Below are positions 11,655 to 21,704 of a stretch of 64,000 bases of DNA, piece by piece (position 1 is the first letter of the stretch; each line of letters opens with the position of its first letter). The notes beneath the pieces are model-generated. The model ran no database searches. It was not told the DNA's origin and saw only the letters and a list, made by a program, of their open reading frames with translations. Location of the stretch: contig MNCI01010725.1 in the NCBI GenBank assembly GCA_015680685.1, forward strand, positions 1-64,000. The letters are read 5' to 3'. This DNA is from Gnetum montanum (taxonomy: Eukaryota; Streptophyta; Gnetopsida; Gnetales; Gnetaceae). The position numbers and the translations under genes are program-made.

Positions 11655-11850
11655 ATGAGACCTGAGTGTAAGCGTAAACGATCAAACCCTAGCGTAAACG
11701 CAGAGCGTACAGGTCAAAGCGTCAGCGTAGACGTCCCAACTCAACGTGAGCGTAGAGACTCCAACTTGGCGTATAGGCTCAGCGTAGGCATGAGCGATTT
11801 CGACCCTCAGTGTAAACCTTTTGATCCCAGCGTAGAGGATGCCGAAATGG
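11595..11850. repeat. GCGTA-motif repeats over the cargo gene's first exon
   Basis: Dense half-site copies (AGCGTAGAC, AGCGTAAAC, GCGTATAGGC) every 10-20 bases. They overlap the upstream half of exon 1, so the first part of its open frame (11655 to about 11790) may be repeat sequence read as codons. A start at the ATG at 11790 would avoid most of it. Confidence 0.75.
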
Positions 11851-11999
11851 GCAAGGGCAAGGAAGTGGAAAGTCAAGGGAGGAAGGGACCTGACTTAACT
11901 TTCACGAAGGAGAGCGAGGCCATGCTGCAGTGTCTGCCCAAGCCGAGGGTTCCATCGTGGCCTGGATCATCACGCAGGTAGGCTATGATCCTACCTTTA

Positions 12000-12535
12000 T
12001 TATTTATTTTCATCTGTACATGTTTCATAGCGTAGAAAGTCTTTATAGCGTAGAGGGCTTCAGCATAGATGGCTGACATAGACAGATAGCGTAAAGGGTT
12101 TCTAGAGCGTAGAGCGTATACTGTACATAGCTTAAGTTGTTTGTAGCGTAATCTATTTTGTCAGTGCACAGTGTAAACGATTTTACCAGCATGAAGTGTA
12201 GATGATTTTATCAGCGTATACGCTGACTATTTTTTTTATGGCATCCAGCATAGACTGTTTACACAGCGTATAGAGTAGACTTTTTTCACAGTGTTCAGCA
12301 TAGACTATTTTCATAGTGTTCAGCGTAGACTATTTACACAGTGTATACTGTTTACGCAGCGTATATGCTAGAGGCTTTTACGGCGTATACGCTGAAGTTT
12401 TTTACGGTGTATACGCTGAGGGTAAATAGTTTATTCGACGACGTATACGCCGCACTAGGTAGAGCGTAAACAATTTTGGCAGCGTATATGCCAGGGTAGG
12501 CAGTGTATACGCCAAGTGTAAACAGTCAGTGATTT
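12000..12535. repeat. GCGTATACGC-type repeats filling intron 1 of the cargo gene
   Basis: About thirty half or full copies, including perfect GCGTATACGC at 12383-12392 and near-perfect GTGTATACGC and ACGTATACGC around 12408 and 12432. The motif is the same as in the element's U3 and leader. Confidence 0.8.
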
Positions 12536-12604
12536 TTCTAAGTGTCAGTCTATAATATGAAATTTTGTATGGCTAATTTACTATGGCATTTTGGTTGCTT
12601 GCAG

Positions 12605-13397
12605 GGACACTGAACCTTTTCTCCTGGTTGTTTAGCTAGTTGGGGTATTGATGTGGTTTGGTCCCATTAAGGCCGATGAACCTACCCCGGATATGACCAT
12701 TGACAACAATGGGGTTTGGTTCAGGGAAGGGGCATGTGAATTCCTCGCCTTCATGCTGGATAGGTTTAAAGTGGTTGTCTGGTCACACCTGAGCGAACAA
12801 GTGGCATGGAGTGTGCTTGAGGCCATGTTGCCGGGAACCTTGGAGGGTGTCATCGCTTTCATGGAGGATATCGACGAGGGGCCCCTTGTGATCAAGGACG
12901 TTCCCTTTAGCAGGCCTAGGTCTACTCACCCGTTAGCGTGCGTGTGGGCCCAATTGTCGTGAGGGCAGGACTATCTCAACAACACCCTATTTTTAGCTGC
13001 GCGTGCGCACACTTTGTTCCAGAATGCTCCTGGCATAGTGTACCGAGTGGATAGGTAGGATCATTTAAGCTTGTTGTTTCTATTTTTTATGTCGTTTGGC
13101 ATTTGTTTCTGTTTTGAAAAATGTTCTTTTGTAGGCCCTAAGTTAACCGAGACGGAACATGTATTGATGATGATGGGCTTGCTCTAGCTCGCACTGCTCT
13201 AGAGATGGTGGGTCCCACTCTTCGTGGAGCTGTATTAGCTCAAACCAAGGGTGATATCGTCCACTTTCATAAGTGGTTCTTTAGAGTGTTCGCACTGTGC
13301 AAAGCTCATGGATGGTTGCATGAAGATTGGTCGCATAAGGGACCAATTTTTCCTCGTGACTCTGACTTGGGTAGCACATCTAAGTCCACAACTGAAG
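12605..13397 (+). other. FCP1/NIF-like HAD phosphatase domain, catalytic acids absent (cargo exons 2-3)
   Basis: The translation across exons 2-3 has the block order of plant NIF/FCP1 domains. EPFLLVV-stop-LVGVL stands where LLVLDLNGLL is usual; REGACEFLAFMLDRFKVVVW where RP..EFL.FCFERF.VGVWS is usual; then GPLVIKDV, and NNTLFLAARAHTLFQNAP where NTLLIDDSP.K...NPP is usual. The first motif has neither Asp of the DxDxT nucleophile motif (the first position is a stop, a Gln codon before C-to-T), and the IDDSP acids are replaced by Ala-Ala-Arg. If the match is right, the protein had lost phosphatase chemistry before it decayed, leaving a binding or structural role. The remaining exons show no similarity I recognise. 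Confidence 0.55.
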
Positions 13398-15237
13398 GTG
13401 AATGACAATGTTTTCTAGATGTGTTAACGTGTTTGTTCAACTACCGGGGGTTATACTGATATGATGATTTTGAATTGTATCTACAGTTGATGTCCCTCTT
13501 GGCAGAGACCTTGTCACAACCGGATGAATTGAGAGTACTCTCTCCATGAAGTTCGGGGAGATCAGTAAGGCTCAGAAATGGTTGCGGACCCATGCCCTAC
13601 CATCCATCGTTCGTTGTTTAGACGATACTGGCCTTATGGAGCTCTTTATGACCCGAGCCCTGATGTGTCAATAGCAGAAATGATCGGGATCGCGGATTCC
13701 TTCAACGAGTCTGTCTCTTACTACAACACTCGGATTAAGGGTGTTAAGATAGTTTTCCATCTTCACCTGAATTCTTTTTGAACCTGTTTGGTGTATCGGC
13801 AGATGGTATAAATGTAGTTTTAGACAGGGCTCATAAAGAGCTCCATACGGTTCATGAATTAGAGGACTGGTTGGGCGTTACCAAGGGTGCCAAGGGATTC
13901 CCTATGGAGGGGAAGTCAAAGGTTGAGGAGGTGAATGAATTATATCCTCTGTTTAGGGCACGGGTATTCCCTAAATCCCTTTCCCAGGTGCAAAGTCTTA
14001 GGGTCGAAGCTGTACGTATTATGCGAACCATCCTAGAAACCGGCATGCATTATAACTGGGCCTAATTTTTCTTGTTGGGCCTTCACAAAGAGATAGTGCG
14101 ATTGTGTTCGAATGTTGAGGTGCAGTCTCACTTTACTTTTTCATTCTTTACTGGTTATCTTCTCTTCTTAGCCAAGTTTCTAGTGGTTTGTGCGGACAAC
14201 AAGTATGTTTTGCGGGATTGTGGTCAACTATCTCGTCCGTGGATCAACCACTTGTTTGAAATTGCCAAGTCCCAAGATGCGCCTGAGGGAATTGATGAAT
14301 CTATATCTATCACAACAGGGGGATCATCTGGTACCTCAATCCACACACATGACAGTTTGGGATTGGAGCTAGATGATGTGTCTTATACTGCGAAAAGAGC
14401 AGAACGGGTCATCAAAGAGACCATTGACAAGGCCAAGTCAAAGCTGACAAAGCGTGAATGTTAAACCGAGGAGGCCTCAAATGTGGACGAGCCATGGGTT
14501 AAGCGTATACGGTTCAAGATGCCTACCCGAGGTAAGTAAACTTAGTACACTTGTTGCTTTATCATTTTTGTCTTGTTCATAATTTTTACTTTGACCACTT
14601 ACATGCTACTGATGCCTTCAGACTTGACTCGAGAGGTGAGGAGGAAGGAATTAGAGACTATCATTGAAGAGGAGGAGGCTAACACGAAGCTAAATACTGA
14701 GGAGGAAGACGCGGGCAAAGATCAGGTGGGAGGGACAGAAGAGCTGAGGGAAGACACCACAGAAACTGAGCTGGTGGATGACTAGAGTGGAGTCGATGAA
14801 ACGTTCAGCAGCTTCCTTAAGGGAAAAATGGATTTAGGTGAACCCCCAGAAGGGGACAAAGAACACGGTATGTTTTCTTTTATTATGTTATTCTATTATG
14901 TTACTTTGTGAGTTGTTGTTTTATGGTATTTTTCTTTTACTTTTTCATTGCTGCCAGATGAAGGTAGTGAAACCAGAATGATGTCGTTGGACGTGCCTAT
15001 GAAAACGGTTCCCCTTGAAAGGACTGCAGAGGTTAGTCTGTCTTGCACTCGTGGGCCATTTACTTGGACAGAGATGCCAAGTAAAATGGATTTTGTGGCT
15101 GCCATCGCTAAGGAAGTTGTTGAATGAATCCAAGAAGCCCACCTTGAGATAGGTATATATGTTTCAAGTTGTTTGCAGCTTTACAGTTTCACACCCTGTT
15201 TTGGTCATTTTAGCGTTTGTTCTTTTCATGTGCATAG

Positions 15238-16021
15238 GTGTCAAACTAAGGTGGGATCCTTTTGAGACAGTTAGCATAGAGAGTTTACCCATACTATCCC
15301 TAGAAGTCAAGCAAGTGCCAAGGCTAATTTATGAGGAGGTGGCAGAGGGTCTTGTACATAATGCCAAGTCACTCTGGACTTGTAGGCATTCCATCGAACA
15401 GTTGTGGTTGCAGATTCAAGCAAAGGAGAAGGAAGTTTTTGAGTTGTCAGTTGAGCATGACGATCTCAAGGCCCGGTATGAGTTCACCTCTGCTAAACTA
15501 AGTGGTGATCGCTCTTGGCAGAATTTCGAGGTCATGTATACTAGGTATTGGAATCTGCTCAATCGTCACGTGTCACTGACCCTGAGACTAGCAGAGCGTA
15601 AGGTCCAAATAGATCTACTGAACCTCAAGTGTCAAAATTGGAAAGCTTTCGCTTCCAAGGTACACAAATGGGGTCAGGATGAAAAGAACCACAAACATCA
15701 TTATAAGAAATCGTTGAAGGAGGTATCTATTGAAAAGTGTCAACTGGAAATGTTTGTGGAGGGTCTGGGTCTACGCTCTGTGTTTGATACCTTTGCTCAG
15801 AACACAACTGTTGAGATGGATTCACCTAGAAGGGTGATTACAAACGCATCTGGGGAGGTTTCGGTGGGTGAATTCCCTTTAAAGCGTCCTACCTGGTCAA
15901 CTGTTGACAAGGGGAAGGCCTTGGTAGATGTCGACCTAGGTCTTGATGGGACCGACTGGACTAGTGTCTCAAAAGAGGAAATCCTTCGTCGACTAGAATT
16001 CAGCTTAGGGGGATCCCCTAC
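15238..16021 (+). other. Probable coiled-coil exon of the cargo gene (exon 8)
   Basis: The longest stop-free exon, about 260 codons. The middle is rich in Glu, Lys, Leu and Gln with heptad-like spacing (QAKEKEVFELSVEHDDLKAR and LRLAERKVQIDLLNLK blocks), typical of a coiled coil. Codons upstream of 15238 in the same open frame are intron 7 (15153-15237, GTATAT..CATAG). No enzyme motif is seen. Confidence 0.5.
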
Positions 16022-16476
16022 GTAAGCATTTTGTTATTGTGAACTTCGTTCGCTGCACATTGTTTGAAATTTTATCTTTCTCTTGTTCTTACGTTGATTG
16101 TCTCTTTTTGCATTTTTAGGATCAAGGTGGTGACGATGTTTACAAAGCTGGTCCTAGTGGAGCGGGGGCCCATGATGCCAGCGGGTCTAAAGGGGATGAC
16201 CCTCCCATCCCAGATGTTTAGTTTTTTTTGTTTTTTTGACTCAAATTTATACGGGAATTGTAAATTGAGATGAATGAAACCAGTTAACTCTTGTACTTGT
16301 ACATCGTTTCATGTATAAAATTTTTTTTGTTGATTTTGAGTTTAATTGCAAACACGACACGACAATGTAAAATGTTTTGGTTTGTTTTTTGTGGTTTAAG
16401 TGTAATGCACGGATGTAATTATAAGTCGAAGTATAATGATAAATGAAAGAGGAAAACAAAGTATAAGTGGATGATC

Positions 16477-16700
16477 TAGTTTAAGGCCATTTCGGGCCCC
16501 AGCGTAAGCGAGGAACGTTTCAAATGACATGGGTGGATTTCTCGGTTGACCGACCATTTCTGATCGTTGCTAGTTTTATGTCATTGCAGACATGATAGTT
16601 TAACGTCATTTCGGACTTGGAATGTAGTTTTATGTTGTTTCGAACTTCTTGTACTTTTACGTCATTTTGGATAGGTTGTAGTTTAACGTCATTTCAGACC
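16477..16700. repeat. AGTTTA..GTCAT motif array, copy 3
   Basis: Six copies near 16479, 16571, 16595, 16624, 16653 and 16679, for example AGTTTAACGTCATTTCGGAC. The array lies between the 3' end of the antisense gene and the end of the gag-protease frame, so together with copy 2 it brackets the cargo. Confidence 0.8.
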
Positions 16701-16753
16701 ATTTGTTTTCTGTTATTTATTGGTTTAGTAATTTTTTGATTTTTTGCATTTTT

Positions 16754-16755
16754 AC
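16754..16755 (-). promoter_or_regulatory. Candidate 5' splice site of the element B intron
   Basis: On the minus strand the gag-protease frame runs to TCCCAAC followed by GTAAAAATG. The frame meets a stop about 50 bases later. A GTAAAA donor here would let the protease frame join pol across the 5.5 kb cargo interval. This is inference from position and a short match; other donors are possible. Confidence 0.3.
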
Positions 16756-19700
16756 GTTGGGAGTAGAGCTAGCGGGTATGATTCGGTATTCAGCATCCCC
16801 TTCGCTGATAATGTTGAATGGTAATTCAGCCCAAGGGGCGTTTGATGGAATAGTACGCGCATCGGTGTTTTCAGACGTTTCGGTATTTATTGTGAGTTCT
16901 ATGTTAGTTTTTGTTTCTAAGTGAGGAGGTGTATGTACAATGTTAGGCCCAGGTATTTCTGTTTTGGGTGGATCTTCTCTTGCATTTAAAGGATTATCGC
17001 TTACCGATTATTGTTCATTTATGTCGTGTTGTCTAGGCTCTTTGAGCTTAACCTCCGAGCCTTAGTCTGTGTCTATGTACGATGAGATGATGGGTGTAGC
17101 AGCCTCCCCATGTATGATGATTTCACCACCTTCATAAGGCAAATGAATCTCTTGGTGTATAGGGGATGAGACTGCTTTCAGTTGGGCTAACCAAGGCCTT
17201 CCTAATATTAGGTTGAATTCTGGCATTTCATCGATTACTACGAAGTCAGCGGATGTGGGGAATTGATCACCTGCTATGAAGTCTAAAGTCACGGTGCCTT
17301 TAACTATCACGCACGACCCGTTGAACGATTTTAAGCATGTGGTGGCAGTTGGTCTGATTAGCTCTGTAATCCCCAGTTGTTCGACGATGGGATATGGTAC
17401 TACGTTTGTGGCAGCTCCATCATCTACATGGACCCTATGTATCTTGAATTGGTTTACTCGTATTGTTATGAACATAGGAGCTGTTGTTATCTCCCCTGTT
17501 TTCTTATCCACCTTGATGTTATCATTGTGGAAACTTAATGGTTTGGAAGTTGACCCTTGGGGTGAGTACATTACCGCATGAATCAAAAGTTCATTTGGGG
17601 GCAAGTCCTCGCTTATTGGGATAAATGTTAACATGCGCACTAAAGCTTCGCGATGTGTTTGGGATGTTAAAGCTAAGTCATATAAGCTTAGTGAAGTATT
17701 CTTTTGTTTGAGTGCTTGCATGAATTGTGTTAGGGCTATTGCTAGGTCTCTACTGTTGGGCTCATGTTTATTAGCAGTGACTTGGTCCATTAGGCCCAAC
17801 AGTTTTCTTTCGTGCATCGTTGGTTTGTCGTTTTTGCCTGGAATCGTTGATTTAGCCATATCGTGTTTTCTGGATGGTTCACCCTCATGGCCTGCGTTCG
17901 ATTTATCGTTAGGTGGGGTCATAGGTACTGCATTTAGCGGGGTGCGTTTAGGTGGTCCTACAACTAGCCGTTGATACTCCTTCTCCAAGCGTTCATGTGT
18001 AAGCTTATCTGCTAAGCATTCTCGTGTGTGGCGTGGGGGTGGAGTTGGCTTTAGAGTATCAGGCTATTTTGGGATTTGTACTACGTATGGAGTTGGACAA
18101 GGTTGCGGTTGGATGGTCATGTGTAGTTGAGCAGAAGGCTAGCTGGGCACCCTGATGACATAAGGGCTGGGTTTACTTTGCTTTTGCGAGGCGGAGGGTT
18201 GGTAATCATTAGGACTTTCGGGTCTCCTAACGACGTATGGGGTTGGTTTAGGCGAAGGTTGGACCTCTGCTGTTGCAACGGCAGGCGGTACTCAGACTAC
18301 GTAAGGGGCAGACCGAATAGAAGGTGTTTGTGAGTTTGCGGAAGTAGCGGCAGGAGGTATACGTACCACGTATGGTTTTTCGCGTGTCGGGATGTTAGAA
18401 GTCGCTACGGCGAGGGGTACGTGGACATCATATGGCTGCTGCGGGGTGTATGATGGTTGAGGCATGGATGTTGATGCAGTGGGAGGAATACGCACTACGA
18501 ATGGCTTGTTAGGCGTTTATTGCTCATGGTCAGAGTAGATGGTGTTAATGCTAGGTGTTTCAGGTTTGTTATCTAGGTAGATTGTGTTAATAACGTACAG
18601 TGCCTCTTTGGTATTTAGAGGGTCTTTATACATACCCATGGCCTGGTTTTGCGATTGGACTGGGTTGGCCTCATCAAAAGTGATTTGATCCCCATCGATC
18701 ATTCGTTGTATGTCTTGTTTCATGGTGAAACAGTAATCTGTGCCATGCCCATTACGTTGGTGATAGTCGCAGAAGCGATCCATTCTGAAACCTTTTGGTA
18801 TTGGAGGCTCATTCGGCGTTGCTAGGCTTGGGTTCTGAACTAGTTGATAGAACCAATCATGTCTCTAGATGGTAGCAAGGGATAACTATTTATGTTTCAT
18901 TAATCTAGCCTTCAGGAGCTGGTTGAATAACTGGGATGGCTTCATAGGTAGTGGCGTATATTGGGAGGGTTCTTTCCTGTCAAAGTTTCTCGTACGGTTT
19001 GGTGTTGGGTTCTGCGATGAGGACGATTTTGGTGTGGTCGCAGGAGCAGGTTTAGTATAATTAGTAGGGGCCACCGGCGATCTGCTTTGTTGTGCCACAT
19101 TTGCTTGTTGTGTTTCCGCTACTACCGCTATAGTTGCTTTAGCCTTTTCTTTATCTTTCTTACTGTGTTGATTCTTAAAGGCTAAATACGCAGGATCGTG
19201 GCTATTTTGGGCAGCCTCCTCTATGTTTTTAATCTATACAAAGGCTTGATTGAGGTTACACGTGTTGAGGTAACATAACTTGGATTTAAAAAAGTCATTG
19301 ACAGCCCCCTTTAGAATGGTGAGCAGATACGTATGTGGGATCGGCTCGTGGAGCTCATTGAGAGTTGCACTCCACCTTTGGATGAATTTTTGTACGGGTT
19401 CTAGAGGTGCTTGTTTGACCTGTATAAGACTATCGAGTGTTGCTTCAGGTTTCAAGTTATACTTGAACCTAGTAACGAATTGATGTAACAATTCCTCTAG
19501 AGTAAATATCGAGTTTCTTGGCAAGGCCCGATACCAATCAAGTGCTCTCCCTGCAAGGGACATAGGGAACACTCGCAAAATGGTGTGTGGCCATGCCTGA
19601 AGTAATGTGCACTCTAGTCTAAATGTTATAAGGTGAGCATTGGAGTCCGTCTCCCTGTTATATTTAGTTAGCGTAGGCAATGATACACTTTTTGGTAATG

Positions 19701-20940
19701 TTAGGGGCGGAATCGAAAAGCTGATGGGGTCATCGTGGTAAAAGTCTACTACCTTTAACTCTCCATCAGTGGCCGTCTTGAGGCGTTTGACTTCATCAGT
19801 TAGTTTCTACATTAGTTTCTTAGCATTTGCCCAGTCTTGAGCACTAGGTGAGGTGGCAGCTTAGGGATGTGGTACAGTGTACAGATTAGATTGTTGAATA
19901 GTAGGTTGGAAGGCTGAAAGCTGTGTAGTTGGCGGTTGTACTTGTGGAATATTTATAGCGGGTGGTATCAGGGGTAGCATGTTGTGAGCAAGGGGTTGTT
20001 GTTGTTGTGGTTGTCCTTGAGGGATATTGAACGGTGGAATTGTGTGAGATGGCATGTTGTAGAGAGGGGGTTGATGTGATTGAACACCCATCGCTGCCCA
20101 TTGCCTGGTCATGTTTTGTGTAGGAACCCCCTGAACTTGTTGGGTTACAGTGGTGGAAGGGGCTCCGTGTGTTTGGATGTGGGAAATATAGTGAGTGGAC
20201 GTACATGCCAGTATCACATGTGGCATCCTGATCACTCAAGGCGGGAAGGTTGCTCCCACATTATTGTGAGGGGGTGGTACTTGTAAGGATGGGGCTACAG
20301 TTGCAGTGGGAAGAATAGCGAGAGGAAGCGTATTGATTTGCGGGTCGCTTGGAGGAGGAACATGAACAAGTGCGGATGTTTCTAGTGGAGGTATTTGTGC
20401 TTGAGTGAGTCTAAATGGTTGAAGGGATGTAATTTCCCCTGTGGTTGGATGAAACATTGGGTTGACAGAGGTTTGTGGGCTAAGCGTATGGTAGGAATCT
20501 TCATGCTTGGATTGGGCAGCGAACTCATCCTCCTCTTCCGGTTAAGGATTTACTGTAAGCTAATCTAGAGATTTGCTCCTTTGCAGGAGGAGGTGTGTGA
20601 TGAGCTTAGAGTAAGGCTCTGGAAGAGGGATGATATCGTACGGGGAAGGAATGAACTCTTGTCCTCCCCTATAAAAAATTTCATATTGCCTCTTGACTTC
20701 TATTTCAACTTGGTTTACAGCTAGGCTAGCTTGTATTTTCAAACATATGAAGTTGTACTGGTCTTGAGTTATGATGTTAGACGATGGGTTCTTCCCTTGC
20801 AACCTAAGAGACCTACGAGGCCCCACCGTGGGTTGTACCATAGGCTGTTGAATGGCCATGGTTCCTATAAGGTCTGTGACTTGGGTGGTTGTAGCGGTGG
20901 TGTTTGCAGTGTTCATGATGAACAGTTGAGGATATGACAC
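16756..20940 (-). pseudogene. Element B gag and protease
   Basis: A single minus-strand frame over about 4.2 kb. The N-terminal part (20940-19860) is rich in Pro, Gln and Thr. A gag core follows near 19680-19234, with an AGRALDWYRALP block and an LEELLHQFVTRF block as in retroelement gag. A zinc-knuckle-like CDYHQRNGHGTDYC lies near 18770-18730, a proline-rich repeat at about 18500-18060, and an aspartic protease with VHVDDGAATNVVP (DDG at 17416-17424) and later LILGRPWL. Usual retroelement proteases have DSGA or DGGA; DDGA is a small variation. Stops at 20557, near 20542, 20233, 19858, 19231, 18883, 18514, 18289, 17059 and a few others all fit C-to-T in Gln or Arg codons; no frameshift is seen. 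The start at 20940 is the first ATG after the repeat-rich leader. Confidence 0.9.
18055..18500 (-). repeat. PYVVRIPPA peptide repeat in the gag-protease linker
   Basis: Seven degenerate units of 20-30 residues, each with a core like PYVVRIPPA (variants PFVVRIPPT, PYDVHVPLA, PYVVRRPES, PYVIRVPS, PYVVQIPK). They lie between the zinc knuckle and the protease. Two or three units are broken by stops of the C-to-T kind. A flexible, extended linker is the likely form; function unknown. Confidence 0.8.
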
Positions 20941-20949
20941 AGTGAATGG

Positions 20950-21670
20950 ATATGGAATTAGTGTACTTAGTGCGGCGTAAACCTACGTTCGTGGTGTACA
21001 ACGTATAGACTGGGTCTCAGCGTATAGGCTTCAACGACCAACGTATAATGGAAGCGTAGACAACATATAGGTAGACAGTGTATAGTGGCAGCGTATAGAG
21101 TCTACGGTGTAGAGCGTACAGGGTATACGCTAAGCAGCGTAGATAGCGTCTGCGTACAACGTAAATAGGGTGTACAACATATGGGATGTAGCGTATATTG
21201 GACAAAAGCGTAGACGGAGTCAGCGTACAGCGTAGATAGAGTCTACAGCATAGAGAGTGCAGGGTAAACTTAGCGGCTGCGTATATGTCAGCAGCGTAAA
21301 CAGGGTCTTGTGCGCGGCGTAAGTAAAGTTTGCAGTGTAAAGCGTGTAGCGTATATGTCAACAGCGTAAACAGAGTTCTGTGTGCAGCGTAGACAAAGTC
21401 TACAGCGTAGCGTGTGTGTGGCGTATATTTGGCAGCGTAGACGCTGGGGATTTTGTAGATAGAGTCAGCGTATGGTTAATAGCGTAGATGCTGGGAGACT
21501 TGCAGATGGTAAGCTTTAAACGAAGCAGCGTAGATGCTCAATAATGTAGACGCTAGATAGTTTGCAGACTGTAAGTTTTAAACTGAGCAGCAGAAGCGTT
21601 GGGAGTTTTGCAGAAAGGGTCGGCATATACTCAACAGCGTAGACGCTGAGAGCTCTGAAGCACAGTAAGT
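20950..21670. repeat. GCGTA-motif array in the 5' leader of element B
   Basis: About 700 bases between the primer site and gag consist largely of AGCGTAGAC/AGCGTATAC/GCGTAAACAG half sites at intervals of 10-30 bases. The open frames over this stretch are repeat artefacts. As the leader is part of the genomic RNA, packaging or translation roles are as possible as a DNA-level role. Confidence 0.8.
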
Positions 21671-21680
21671 TTTAGTCAGA

Positions 21681-21699
21681 CGTCCTCCTTCTAGCATCA
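21681..21699 (-). promoter_or_regulatory. Candidate primer binding site of element B
   Basis: Five bases inside the 5' LTR the minus strand reads TGATGCTAGAAGGAGGACG. Reversing one G-to-A and one C-to-T gives TGGCGCTAGAAGGAGG, beginning TGG as a tRNA primer site should and resembling, as far as I remember, sites in Tat-lineage elements. The tRNA is not assigned. Confidence 0.5.
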
Positions 21700-21704
21700 A
21701 TTTC

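Larger units (their letters stand above)
11655..16221 (+). pseudogene. Antisense nine-exon cargo gene inside element B (FCP1-like domain plus coiled coil)
   Basis: Exons inferred by eye: 11655-11977, 12605-13054, 13135-13397, 13487-13740, 13803-14531, 14622-14867, 14958-15152, 15238-16021, 16120-16221. All introns are GT-AG; all but the first (627 bases) are 62-98 bases. Junctions 1-2, 2-3, 4-5, 5-6, 6-7 and 7-8 keep the frame, five of them through a split codon with G at the 5' side or AG completed by G, which is strong evidence for a real spliced gene. Junction 3-4 leads into a frame that shifts near 13610, and 8-9 is one base out of phase for the acidic C-terminus ending at the TAG at 16219. 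In-frame stops (12633, 12960, 13139, 13525, 14063, 14462, 14783 and 15125) all fit C-to-T in CAA, CAG or CGA. Exons 2-3 resemble an FCP1/NIF phosphatase domain; the rest is unassigned. The start may be 11655 or 11790. Confidence 0.65.

Noticed and set aside
11216-16755. The interval between protease and RT of element B as a separate nested LTR element
   Set aside because: No LTR pair, primer site or target duplication was found for it, and its edge arrays use the same 20-nt motif as the 3' spacer of element B. Not fully excluded because of the gap at 11181-11215.
17276-17974. Two + strand frames of about 100-113 codons
   Set aside because: Shadows of the gag-protease frame on the minus strand.
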